From: Pholis gunnellus
Lineage: Eukaryota; Chordata; Actinopteri; Perciformes; Pholidae
Direction of reading: 5' to 3'
Length of the DNA: 64,000 bases
Assembly: GCA_910591455.2 (NCBI GenBank)
Contig: OU342822.1
Location: forward strand, 18,751,763 to 18,815,762
Each line of letters opens with the position of its first letter. Positions within the stretch are counted from its first letter, which is position 1. The position numbers and the translations under genes were made by a program. Shown one piece after another: positions 47,679 through 59,860 of the stretch. Under the pieces are notes generated by a model. That model was given only the letters and a program-made list of their open reading frames with translations, made no database searches and was not told the origin of the DNA.

Positions 47679-49194
47679 ACACTTTTTTGAGTTCTACAGT
47701 TTAGTGTGTTTTCAAGAAAAATATTTTCTAAATGATGTTCTAGCTATGAAATGGCTGCTCTAGCGTGACTCTTTTGAATTCAAAGCAAAAATCCACATTC
47801 CTGTAGTCTGACAGACTAAATGTTGAGAGCAGTCTTCTGTTGAGGCCAACAAAGGTTCAGACGAAGTCTTTGCTTTCAGCGCCGATTTAGAACGAAGGCT
47901 TTGGAGGAGACTGTGAGTACGTGGAGACAGTAAACACCGCCAGCGTGTGTTTTTCCTGCTTCATGTGAGTATGTGCAACTCATCACTTTCCGGGGTTCTG
48001 CCTTGGCCCAGAACATGTCTTCATCATTATGTGTGGAGGTTTGAAATGAACAATATAATGGCATTTGATCCCCATGCCGTCGACGCTTCCGTGGCTAACT
48101 ATACCCACCGGTCACACACGCACACAGCTGTTCATTACACCAATGACTTATTTGACAGTGGCGAGCAGAACACAAATTATCTGCCGAGTGTTTATGGAGG
48201 AACAACACAATTTATGCCTCTTTGAATTTTTCTCTTTCGCCTTTGCCAGGGATGCAAACTGCATTCAGAGAGGCCGTATTTCCCCCTCGGGAGAAAGAGC
48301 AATTTGTGGGACTTGGGCACAGAGCAGATAAATCCGCCCGTATTAATATTTCATTGTGCTTTAATTGCTCTCATTACTTCCAGATTACCCTGTGTTCCGT
48401 CGATACATTTTTACAAGGTAATTAATTCCTTTATTTTACAGTAAGCAGCCGCAATTCCGGCCCGTGAGTGCTCCCAATATAAGCGTCTGAACAACAGCAA
48501 AGTCAACAAACGGTAAACAGTGTAAAGTGGGTCAGCTGCTCACGCGCGGTTCGTGCTCCACAAAAGCCAAGATCCCTGTGGAGGATCACATTCATCTCAG
48601 AATCATCTCGACAAAACCTCCCCGTTGGTTAACTGACAGCGCCGAGAGAGCTGCAGGAAACCAGTTAACAACAGTTCCTGTCATGTCTCGTTGTAGTTCA
48701 GCGCTGCAGTATTGTGGGGTTGTGGGGAGAGAGCTGCGGCTGTATTAAGCTCAGGCTGTAATATATATATGAAGTTATATAAACCTTAAACTGGAATGCT
48801 GAAAATAACAATGTTCTCTGTTTCGTGAGATGAAAAGGCTCACGCACACGCAGCAGAAAATACTCAACTGTTGGGCGTTGTCATTTCTGAACTAATGAGG
48901 GGTTTAGCCTTAATGTTTCAAAGCCACACGTCGACGCTTTGATCACACCTGTTTCTGTGCGGAGATTGCAGTGTTTCCACGTTCGGGGCTCAGGAATAAC
49001 GCGGCAGTGGGTGAGGATGAATGGATTTATTTGCAGCAGTAAGACTGCAATCATCATCACCATCATCAGCTTCACAATCGTAACTTCCATACCCAATCTG
49101 CCCACCGGCTGTGATCACTTCTTTTTGTTTCTAAAAGGTGATGACTCGTCTGTTTTGTCTCCTGTGGGTATCTGTCCTCCTGATCAGAGGTGAA
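47679..49194. other. Non-coding stretch; possible conserved element at 48290-48440
   Basis: No gene. The interval 48290-48440 is repeat-free and contains TTAATATT, TTTAATTGC and TAATTAAT motifs, in the style of conserved homeodomain-binding elements; unverified. Confidence 0.4.
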
Positions 49195-49235
49195 AGAGTG
49201 GAGAGTTGCTGGTTCAACTCCCACCTGGGTGAAAC
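49195..49235 (+). repeat. Possible tRNA-derived SINE remnant (B box only)
   Basis: GGTTCAACTCC at 49211-49221 is an exact pol III B-box match, followed by CACCTGGGTG. No convincing A box lies 30-60 bases upstream. Confidence 0.3.
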
Positions 49236-51459
49236 CCATTAATACCCTCATTAATTACATTCTTGTTAAAGAAACAGTGTGTAACATTTAGGGGGATTAA
49301 TTGGCAGCAATGGAATTTAATATTCATAGCTATGTTTTAATCAGTGTATAATCCCCTGAAACGTTTTTAGTGTTCAGATGCTTTGGACACAATTATATTT
49401 GGTATAGGGAGTATTTTACTACATGATATTTGCAAGGTAGAGTGAAAAGAATCACCCGAGGTGCTTTCTATGGTCCTTACATCAGAGGTTTTTACTCTTA
49501 ACTTCTGAAGTAGTGTCATCATCTGACCATAGCCGGATTCATTTATGCGCAAAAATGTGCCGTTGGGCCCTTTTGACCCCACGTTTCACCATCCTGGCCG
49601 TTCTGTATGTAAACTATATATCTCTGCAAAAATAAACAGTTTACTTTGAACATGTGGCGTTTGGAGCCAGTGGAGCCCTTTCTTGTGACTCCTTTAATAC
49701 AAGGCAACATTTAGTTTTTGAGAGGATTTTGAGAGGTGGTCTCAGAGCGTTTACTTTCCAAGCGACTCCTAGTGGGTTTGATTACAGTGAGAACACAATC
49801 CTACCCGATCGCAGGAAGAGAAACAAAACGCCAGCTGGCTGTGCAGGCATTTGTTGAGATGGATGCAGGTCATCTACAGGTTAACATGAGTGTCAGAGGA
49901 CAGACTTGGACTTCTGCAGAAGTCTGATGTTTGCTTGAAATCTGAGCCAAAGAGAACATACAGAATATGCTGAATCAAGTTCAGAAAGATAGTGATGTTT
50001 ATTAGTAATTAGAGAAGAAAAAAAAGCAAATAACTTTTTTTATATTGGTCCACTTTAATTTACCCTGTGAAACTGACCCAGACTACATAGAAAACAAACC
50101 AAATTTCAATCTTATTCGGACGACGTTTGACGACTGAAGAAGGATTGAATAGGGAATGGGGTCAAAGGATTTCCAATGGTCATGCTAGCTGCTGCATTCT
50201 CACCTTCCAGCAAATGCCTATTTAACAAATACAGTTTGGCGAGTGGTATATCTTTCATTCCACATGTTCTTCTTGCTTTCAGGAAACATTTTAGATGTTA
50301 GAGGACATGACCAATGCTGTCATTTTTTTCTGGTTAAGTCTCTCTTGGCATGATGTATTGATGATGATGTATTGTAGTCTTGAAATGTGGACCTCAAAGA
50401 TACACCCCCATGAAACTTGACACGGTGATGATTACTTGATTGAAAACCCGTTTTTTCCTCCCCCTCCTATACCTCGGCCATGCACTAGCAAAGCTGCTAA
50501 AGACTAGTCCCATTTTCAACACGAGGTCGCTGCAAAGTTTGAATCCTCGCCAACAGTGGCTTCCATATGGGCATCCTAGTCATCAGCCTGCCGAGCGAGC
50601 CAGCGTGCTGCACCCTCCACATTCTGCTTCCTGGCTTGAATGTCTGCAGTCGAACGCGTGCGAAACAGGGTGTTGTCATTTGCAACTCAGCGAATCATCC
50701 TGCATTGAAAATAGGAATGTGATCCTCTCCAACTGTGCTCGAGTGTAAGTGAGAACACTGTCCACGCATGCTCGCCTGCCAGGATTTCTGTGTGGGAGGA
50801 CGTGGGACGTGTCTGACACACACAGATAAGAGTGAAGTTTGAAATCCAGAAAGGCTCTCTGAGATGATGGAGAGAACGTGACCGGGCAGTGGTATGTGAA
50901 GCGCTCCATGTCCTGTGAAAGTGCAGAAGGCATGAGCAGCTCAGTGAGTAAAGGAGGAACAATGGAGCTGACCTAAAACACAGTAATAGTGTGTGTGGGG
51001 TGATCCACGCATGACGTTTGTAAGTATTCGGCGTTTCTATATTTAGTGGCAGAGTGGAAGCGATGGAGGAGGAGGAGTAGTAGTAGTGATTTGAAGTGAG
51101 ACAAACAAAAGGATGAAGGGAATTTGCAGATCGTCCTGTGATTACATCACAGCAGCATACTGTAATAGTACAGTCCATAGAGGGTTTAATCTGGTAAATC
51201 TCTCCTAAACAAAAAGGCTGGTGCAGTTCACAATGAGTCAACATTGATTGTTGTAAGGCATGGCTATGCCCTTTACAATTGTGAATTACAAATGTGTTTT
51301 TTAAATAACATTTAGAGCTGTAGTACAATCATTTCGTTACATTTACTGACATTGTTGGAAGGGCTGTACCACGATGCCAGTACCAATACCAGTACCCTTA
51401 AAGTCATACCAACACCAATATAGTACTCCATTAAGAGATGGCTGAGCCAGTGGCTAGAA
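49236..51459. other. Non-coding stretch, no gene seen
   Basis: A 213-codon frame on the - strand (51328-50687) has Ser/Cys/His-rich composition and no domain, and overlaps other frames. I treat it as chance. Confidence 0.5.
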
Positions 51460-51515
51460 GCTAATGGTGCTAATGGTGCTAACAGCGCAAACAGCACCAA
51501 CGACGGCAACAGTTT
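51460..51515. repeat. Short tandem repeat, GCTAATGGT / GCAAACAGC-type units
   Basis: Two clean copies of GCTAATGGT followed by diverged 9-base units (GCTAACAGC, GCAAACAGC). Small and degenerate. Confidence 0.55.
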
Positions 51516-51559
51516 TAACCTTTTACGCTTCCACAAAAATAAAGCCCTTCATTGTGATT

Positions 51560-51975
51560 TCACCCACATGAATGGAATTTGGCGGACATGTGTAACATGT
51601 GGAGAAGCACAAAGAATCCTCATAGAGTCATACCGGAAAAAAAAAAAAAACGGAAGTCAGCCATTTTGAATTTTAGGCACTTTTTTTTTGCCTTTTTCTA
51701 CTTTCTTTCTTTAGCCACTCTACTTTAACAAACTCCTCCTAGAGAATTCATCAGATTGACTTCACATTTCATCAGTACAATCTAAAGACCTTCGTCGATC
51801 ATAAGTTATCAATGTGTGGGTGTTCATGCAGCATTGTTGTCGTGGCGGTGAAAGCAAGCCCCGTTTGCCATAACAGGACGTTGTTGTGACTTCAGCGTAC
51901 ATTGTCCGAGCTGCCCCAAATCTTGAAGGAGGCATCATTGCACTCAAATTCCCGCCTCATCAGTGTGGACACTTG
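51560..51975. repeat. Probable old interspersed repeat
   Basis: GGAAGTCAGCCATTTTGAAT, TTTTAGGCACTTTTTTTTTG, AACTCCTCCTAGAG, CAGTACAATCTAAAGACCTT and a CGTACATTGTCCGAGCTG block occur in an order I recall from a common fish repeat. No second copy in the window, so it is recall-based. Confidence 0.4.
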
Positions 51976-53256
51976 ATCCTGTAGGGCCACTGATCAAGCG
52001 TCAGAATTTCCCAAGTTGGTGTTGATTCATCATGCAGTCCTGATGAGTAATACAACACAACTCCAAATACATCCGGTAATGCACACATAACTGGAATTGG
52101 TTAAATAAACCACTTAAATGACGCACCGAGAGAGCAGAGTGGAACAACTTGTTTATGTAGAAACTAATGGAGCAAAGGTTTCTCCTCAGATTTATGTTGA
52201 TGAGATGAACTTTTGTTAAACTGCGACGATGATGTCTGAAGATGTTGTTGCCTTCTCTTTTCATCCTTTGATTTAAAAGCAGGTTATTGTGACTGTGTGT
52301 TCACAGTGGGAAAGCTCAGTGAATTGTGGAGAAGGGTATCGAGAGAGTGATGCTGGCAGGCAAGTGGGTTAACTATAGCCCACTGCTTCGCGTTTGCAAG
52401 ATCATTTCACAAACACAGCTCCCCGTGCTCTTGCTGGCTCCTTCGTGATTGGCCTCAGAGTCCGGGAGCTGAGATGTATGCGCTGAGCTGCATGCATAAT
52501 GTATGTGTGTTATGACTCGCTTATAGCTTGAAAAGCAAGCAAGTCCCTTCTTGGCAGCGGAGCAGTGCAGGGAACATCATAAATAATCAGGAGCAGGTGA
52601 GAGTAGAGACTATCAAAGTGAGATGATGTGCAGTGTGGAGGTAAAGTTTAGGTTTTGTGTGTTTGTTTCAACGCTGCACAAACTCAGAAAACTCAGGCTT
52701 CCGCGTGTACAGTAATACGTATTCAGGCCGTGTTGTGGAGACAAAGCTTGTTGTGTCCTTGGACGTCCTGAAGCCTTATTGAACTTGTAATTTACATTTT
52801 ACAGTTTTGACATCGAGCTGATGTTCGGATCCAGAGTTACACACATTGAATGAGCAATAGCAAAGTCTAGTGCTTTGCTCAAGGACAACTTTCAAAGAAC
52901 AACCTGGTGTTTTGATCAAACCTAACTTCTTTTTTTTACCGACACTGCATTCTACTATATATAGCCAGGTGATGCTAACGGTCACATTTTATTGTGAAAT
53001 GCTAATGCAATGCTAAATACGTTTCGCTGTTCACATGTTTTGTGACTTTTGATATTTGCCATCATCCTCCATTGTTACGCCATTAAAAATGAGGGTGAGC
53101 TAGCAGAACTTTATATAGCACACGTCATAGTAGGAAAGATGCAATGTGTTTCACAGAAGACATAACAATTCTAATGATTTGAATGCACAGATAGAGGATA
53201 GTCCTTCTCCAACACTTACAACAGACCAAAGGCCAGAGGACCTTCGAGGTCTGCGG
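51976..53256. other. Non-coding stretch, no gene seen
   Basis: No gene or repeat that I can support. Confidence 0.5.
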
Positions 53257-53425
53257 CCGGTTGCACAAGTTAAGTTTGTTCTTAAGTTAAGAAAGTTCTT
53301 AGAATTCGAGCTACGGTTCCCTAAAAATGTTTACATTGTTTCCATTCAAGGTTTTCTCCTTATGTTGGTCTTACACTTAAGGAATCCCTTAAAGTTAGTT
53401 AAACCGTTGCACCAAAGACCTTAGC
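53257..53425. mobile_element. Possible MITE-like element (TTAAG-rich)
   Basis: Begins GGCCGGTTGCACAAGTTAAG and ends AAACCGTTGCACCAAAG, with repeated CTTAAG / TTAAGAA units inside. The end blocks are alike but direct rather than inverted, so termini of a small DNA element are only suggested. Confidence 0.35.
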
Positions 53426-53480
53426 AACCAAAGTCAGGAAAGAAAATACTTCACGTACCTCCGACTCTATCTTAACTACA

Positions 53481-53660
53481 ACATAAGATAAGATAGAACT
53501 TTATTAAGTATTGTGCCAGAGTTTGATCAAAGATTACAACAGAAGAATAAAAAATAGGAATAGAATAAAATATGAATAATAGAGTAATAATTATTGAGTG
53601 TACAAAAGTTTCCTAACACCATTGCAAAATAGATAAGCAACAAGAGTAAAATAACAAAAA
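53481..53660 (+). repeat. Possible LINE/SINE 3' tail remnant
   Basis: ACATAAGATAAGATAGAACT followed by TTATTAAG resembles the (ATAAG)n...CTTTATT tails of several fish retroelements. The sequence then becomes A-rich to about 53660. Confidence 0.4.
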
Positions 53661-56600
53661 GTGTATAAGAAATAACACCAACATCAGTGCCTAATAGAAA
53701 CTAAATTAGAAAAGTTATATCGTGATATTGAGAGATATTGTCAATGATATTGAAAAGTTTTATTGCAACGTGGCAGAATTAATGGCAATAGAAGAAAATG
53801 AACGCATCCCAAGAAGAGTGTTCTGCAACCGGTAGAACCCAATGAATGCTTAACAATGAGCAATTCATTTTTTCACTATATTTGAAACCAGAGGCTGCGT
53901 TACGCACAGGCATGCAGCCGGGCACCGCCGGAGAGGCGGCCCGCAAACTCAACTTTGAGGTAGTCCCTCAGCAAAGGGGAAAGTAAGCCCTGAATGTCCG
54001 ATTTACTGAGAGGGAGCAGCCATGCCAGGAAGCAGTCCATGATGTGTGTTGCCCTTCACTCGGGCTGCCCTGGCATTTGAGGAGACTCCTCTCATTGGAG
54101 CCTGTTATCTCTTTGTATTGTCCCTGGAGAGGCTTGACCATGAAAGTCAGTGATCTGTAGCAATGTGATCTACAGTGCAGAGAGGGAGGTTAAAAGGCTG
54201 CTGCCGCATTACAGGCGCAGCAGAGACCCTTTCATATTTTCAGATATGAGCAGCGTGCTGCTTTCTAAAAAAAATAACTTTTGTCCTGTTTTATCAGTAT
54301 TTGATACCACAAATGCACAGGTGATACCTTTATCAATATTACATGAAGGTTTGGAGCCGCAGACTGTAATGCTTGGGGAAATCCTTGAAATTCTGTCTGG
54401 AATAGAAAGCCAATACATGTTGTATGCATCTGCACGGCCGTGGCTGGAGGCATTATGTTTTTGGGTTGTCTTTACGTACACACAACCACAGGATTTCTGA
54501 AATCCTGGCTATGGCCCTACTCAGGCTAATGGGTGTACAACCTGGTGTAGAAACCTGATTCCTCAGACATTTGGTGGAAATATTGGCCAATGACCAAAAC
54601 ATAAACTTATAGTATGGTTATGAGATGCGTTGTTTTATGTGTTTCTTATGTTGGAAATCATTAAAACAAGACATTGTGAATGGGATCTCAGAATGCTACA
54701 TTACTACAATAAGTCAACAAGAACAACTGACATCAGCTACCACCTGTTTTTGGCGGTAAGACCTGCAATGGCCCGAATAATCCTTTAAACTCAGCCAAGT
54801 ATGGCGAGCTAAAGCTGAACCAGGAGGTGGTTCTATGAACTGTGAATGATGTTTTCAACCCACAGTTTGGGTCAACATTTGAACTGTTCTCACTTGAAAT
54901 AAGTCTGAATAACCAGGAGGTTTGTTTGTCTTTATGTGCGACCATTAGCGCCATGTCACGGTTTGTTGAACATGTTCATTGGCACTTTGGTGGAGGGTTT
55001 AGAAAGTGATGCCAAGGGTCCTGACCAAGAAACACGCCTGATACACTTGCAGTCTAGACGTATGGGCAATTCATTCAATCAAACATTACAACAGTGGTCG
55101 TTGCAGACACACACGTGGCGGAGATTTGCATTCTACTAAGAGATACTGATCTCACTGCTTTTTTAAATCACAACTGCTAGAGCTGAATTATTCCCTATAG
55201 ATGCTGACGAGTCCGTGTTTTAAAGTTTGTCTCATACTTGTTGAAGTTTCTCTGTGTGATTGTCAGCAGATTATCTCAAAAGTAAAATCCCCATCGCTAA
55301 GCATCCCTTTTCCCAATTTGTATCGGGGAAGACTTTCCACCCATACGGGCTCGCAGCCCTGACATTCGAAGAGCAAAGTGTCTTTGTTCAAACGCTGGTG
55401 TCTGTTCTCTGGAAGCGGTCCCACAGTGCTGCTGCCACACCAAAGAGGAATCTGAGAGACCATTCAGGGCGCTAAGCGAGAAGGTTAATTAGCCTGACAA
55501 TAGAAAAGCAATTTCGTGATGTCACTTCTGCTTCCTGCTGAAATTATTAATCGTTTGAACGGAGCCTCCTGGAAGCAGGGTTGAGACCTGCCTAAGAGGG
55601 AGGGAGACAGAGAGAGGCAGGCGTGAAGCAGAGCTGGGCAGGCGGCGGCGAGCCACAAACTGAACTATTAACCGGAGAGCGACGGGGCTTTGGAATGACT
55701 GCCCGGGTGTTTTTCTTTCTGTTACTTAGCTGAATAAGCTGATCTTTACCCCGAGTGGCCCTTAACGAAAATGCCTCCCTGTCGCTTTTGATAAATACGA
55801 TCGGTGTAACTACAAAAACACTTGCAGCCATTCGGGGAGAACTCAAACTGGCACTGCAGCTTGACAGAGAGACAGTCCAAAGTATAGTGCTTATGGGTCA
55901 GAAAACAGCCAATGTGCATGCATGTGGCGCGCACGTGCGTTCAGTTGTGATTGAAAAATGTGTGCGTGTGCAAACACACAGACGTCAGCATCCATACATG
56001 ACGTGCGAAAAAGCTATTATAAAATCCAATCATTTTGTCTCATTAATCATCTTAATGCAGTGTCAAGTCACTGGTGATGCTGCATGTAGTCAGTCCATGC
56101 ATCACAATATGATGGAGCCTAATATCCCAAAGGAATTAGATGCATTAACCACAATAGGGAGTCACTACAGTGGTTATGGAGGTGTTTTTCCTGCAGTAAA
56201 CTTGTCTTTTAAAGTTTGGTGCTAATGATCCTCAATGTTCCTCAACATGGAAACACAAGAACCTGCTTGATGACTGAACCATGCTGACCGGTAGCTTCAT
56301 GCCATGTCTGTTTTGCGATGGTGGAAACGCAAGTCAGACGTGCAGTTTGAAGAAAACTCAACACAGTAGTTGCTCTAAATCGCCCAACATAGTAAGGCTC
56401 ATAAGAATAATTATTATTCTTTATAGCTGAAGCAAGAAAGAGCAGAATATGTACGATTCCACAATTCCTTGTAGTTTTTCTTGAGTTATATTGTATTTTG
56501 AATGCTCACTGCATTATTTTTCATATTTCTTGTCATGAAAATAATCAATATTTTGTATGGTATCCTGATCATTACTTCACGTTATTATTATTATTATTAA

Positions 56601-56741
56601 ACAAGATATAAAATACATAGCAGTGCATAACCATGTTTGTATCACTCCACTGATTGACTGCTACTAGCCGGGCCCCAGCCACACTAGGCAACCCTCACCA
56701 AAACAATCTAGATTGATAAATAACACTGCAGGTAAGAGGAA
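53661..56741. other. Non-coding stretch; possible conserved or promoter-like part near 55480-55700
   Basis: No gene. 55480-55560 contains TTAATTAG and ATTATTAATCG motifs, and 55610-55700 is GC/CpG-richer, but no exon can be supported. A small palindrome AGAATAA-TTA-TTATTCT lies near 56402. Frames at 54150-54500 on both strands show no family. Confidence 0.4.
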
Positions 56742-56783
56742 AATTATGCATTATTGATTTTTGGGTGAACTGTCCCTTTTAAA
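56742..56783 (+). mobile_element. Terminal fragment of a fish DNA-transposon-like repeat
   Basis: The TTTTTGGGTGAACTGTCCCT block followed by TTTAAA is, from memory, a terminal sequence of non-autonomous elements very abundant in fishes. The opposite terminus was not found, so this is a solo end. Confidence 0.5.
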
Positions 56784-57426
56784 ACACATGTTGCCCAGCA
56801 CTTCTCTCTTCTCTAAACCTCGGCCTGCAGCCACCTAAACTGCAGCTCCTCTCCGCGGGTCACAACTTTAACCGTCTGTATTAAGCTCTGCGCTCCGCAT
56901 TCATCCGCTAAAGTGCAAACTCAATGCAACATCTTGCAGACTCGGCAGCCCTCTGAAGACGATAGGCAGATTTGCTACTTAGAGCTGTTCACAAAAAACC
57001 CAACAGTGGCGGAATGCTAATAGGAGCTAGTCTGCCATGTCTCAGAGATTAGATTAAATATCAGGACCCTGATCCCGCTTCGCTAGCTGCTCCGCCACAG
57101 ACAAACGTTTCAACACGCAGACTTACACCCAAATCCCACGGATGTGATAAGTCTGATTGTCACATCTGAGCTGAACCCTTCCCGGTGCAAATCCAGGATT
57201 GCAGCAGAATATGACAAAACATATGAAAAGTAAAGTAAATAAAAGTGTTTTGTGACCTCTATAACTTTGGCAGGTTAGTACAGAACAAACAGCCGGGCTG
57301 GTCTGTTGTTCCTGTCCGTGCGATGAGATGTGAGCAACCAACCGTCAAAAAAATCGTGCTACTTCCATGCATGATTGTGTCACATTCACATGCTATATGC
57401 AGCAACAAGCAACGCATTTTGGGCAT

Positions 57427-57446
57427 TATATATATATATATATATA
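57427..57446. repeat. (TA)10 microsatellite
   Basis: Twenty bases of TA, followed by AAATACAGTATATAT. Confidence 0.9.
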
Positions 57447-59659
57447 AATACAGTATATATGAGTGAAATGGACTTGACTTATTTGATCCTTGGAGTTAAT
57501 TCAAGACATATTCGTATAAGACAACGTCTAGACACCAATTACTAACCCGAGAACGAGTTAGAGGAAAACAGGGAAACCTCCCACCACCGGCTGTGTACTA
57601 ACGAGGAGCATTCTTGTTTCTAGCAATTTTTAGGACACAGAGGCTCATTTTCAAACAACGTCTGAATTATCATTTCTCATTAGTGGATTGCATATGGATG
57701 TAGAACAGCAACATGTACTACCTGAGCACACGTTGGCCTTGTCAGTGATTGTGAGGGAGCCTGGAAGCCCACGGGGATTTTGTCTTCATTGGGTTTAGGG
57801 ATGAATGTTTGCTATAAATGAACAAACAACTGTGTGGTGCCTTTTCATGTCGGAGCTCGGTACTCTTTGGGTTTATCGAGGTGCATAAATACATCCTCCC
57901 ACCACCCCCCTGCCTACTCAGGCTGCGGTATGAGCTGGCTGCAGCTGCTGACAAACATGGACGTGAACAAGGCAGGATATATAAAGTAATGTTTAAAGTA
58001 AATAGCAATGCATTAAATATGTTTGTTAGGCCTCGAGGAGACACATAATGTGTTTTGGGGAAAGATACTTTTAATTTCTTTGCAAGAAAACTCAATAGGA
58101 CACTTTTACAGAGTAACTGAAGATCTATTCTTCGCTGACTTCCTGTGGTTTAGCTTCTCACCTTGCCGCGTTAATGTACAGGCGCACTCCAGCAACCCTC
58201 TTCATCACTGTTGGTTTACTCACAGGCGCAACAAAGCACACTTCTGAGAGGTAAAATGAAAGCGACGGCTTACTGTTTAAGCAATCTAAAATGAATGGGA
58301 ATGGTCTCGCTGTTGTGTGTTTTACAAAGATGAGCACTGAATTCTGTCTGAGCTGAACATTTTGGAAAGCATCGAAGATGTAGATGCAATCTACAAGCTA
58401 ACTATTTCTGACATCCTCCAACTTTGAATTGAATTCTGCATTTCTGTACTGTTGTTACGATACAGACTTTGATACCAAAAGAAAGTTTACTACGTGAGAA
58501 ATGCTGTTCTGTTCTGACACTACAGCGGACTATGGCACCAGTGAGAGACAGAAACAGGGTTTGGATGTGTAGTTTTAGTGCCCATATTGATCTGCTGGTA
58601 ACAGATCAACCAGACAGTAGGTGCACTGGGATCCAGTGCTCTGAGGCTCCCATTTTACTTCTTTTTTAAAGATGAATTTTGCATTGACTGCTGCAGTGTG
58701 CTTTCAGGAGACACGCTGCGAGTTCTGTATATTTCACATTTTCTTCATCTCTTTTGCCGTTCAAACTCAGCTGCTGTCCGTGCAAACTCCATACCCTGTG
58801 GAGCTCGTGCTGAAATGAAATTTCAGCTTGCACGACGCAGCCGGTGAAGGCTGTGAATGTTGAGGAAATTCAATATTGAATTAAATCTTTCACAACAGTA
58901 TGGGAGTAGTATTGAAATTGATATTTCCAAGTTTATCTTGTGTGACCGGATGTGCCTGCCTGTGTTGAGATAAAGTGTTCGCTCCACGTCCACCTCCGGG
59001 CCAGACAGGGCATGAACGGCCGGAGCCCGGTAGGCCCCTGAGGTCCAGCGGCACCTGTCAGGAGCTGTGATGAGTGTTCGCATCAAGGTCTTTGCTGATC
59101 ACTGCTGTCCTGGCTGTGTTCAACATATGAGGGAGTCACCGGCGCGGCCTGCACATGCTCGACTTGTCAGGAGAGATCTCGCTTTGCTAACTCCCTGACC
59201 CCCACACCAATCCATCCTCCGCAGAGCGCCCTTGACTTTGACCGGATGATTTACTAAACACTCCTCCTCGGTGCGCTGCTCTGCTCTCCGTGATGGAACG
59301 CTTCTATTTGTGCTCCCCAGGCCCTGAGAGCACACGCTGAAGGACTTTGCAGGTCATTTGCAATGTGTCGTATTCTAGGCTGAAGTTTTGGGGCAAAAAT
59401 AGCCAATCAATAGCACATGAAGTATGTTAACAGTTGCAGGCGCTTTGGGGTCCTTAGGTATGGCTGTAATCTGTGCCGTTTCTTTCTGCTACATTTCACT
59501 CATATCGATCCAAAGAAATAGCATCAGTTGAAGAAATGTTTTGCATTTGTTGTTCCATTTAAAGAGTTTGGTAGATTTGTTTTTAGGAATAGGTTTTGGT
59601 GCACAGGAAGCCATGCGTTTCAATCGTAGAACAGGATTGCAGGATTTAACGTATACTCA
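57447..59659. other. Non-coding stretch, no gene seen
   Basis: No gene or repeat that I can support; open frames are short and overlap on both strands. Confidence 0.5.
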
Positions 59660-59860
59660 TACAACGGTTTGTGTGATATCTTACAAAAGACCAGCAACAC
59701 GTGTCGTGTTCCGCTTTTCAAAATAAAGCTTGCGTCTTCACAGGAAACAATTTATTTAGGTTTAGGCAACGAAAGTACTTGGTTATATAGGTTTAGGAGA
59801 AGATTGTGCCATTACTGAAGTATGCAAGTTATAAATAAATCAATGTAGAAAGAGCGTTTT
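59660..59860 (-). repeat. R2 family fragment, reverse orientation
   Basis: CCAGCAACACGTGTCGTG, CTTCACAGGAAACAA, GGTTTAGGCAACGAAAGTAC, TAGGTTTAGGAGAAGATTGT and GCCATTACTGAAGTATGCAA align in order with 37340-37535. Confidence 0.65.

Noticed and set aside
50687..51328. 213-codon open frame on the - strand
   Set aside because: No domain, Ser/Cys/His-rich, overlaps other frames, no splice or promoter context; consistent with chance.
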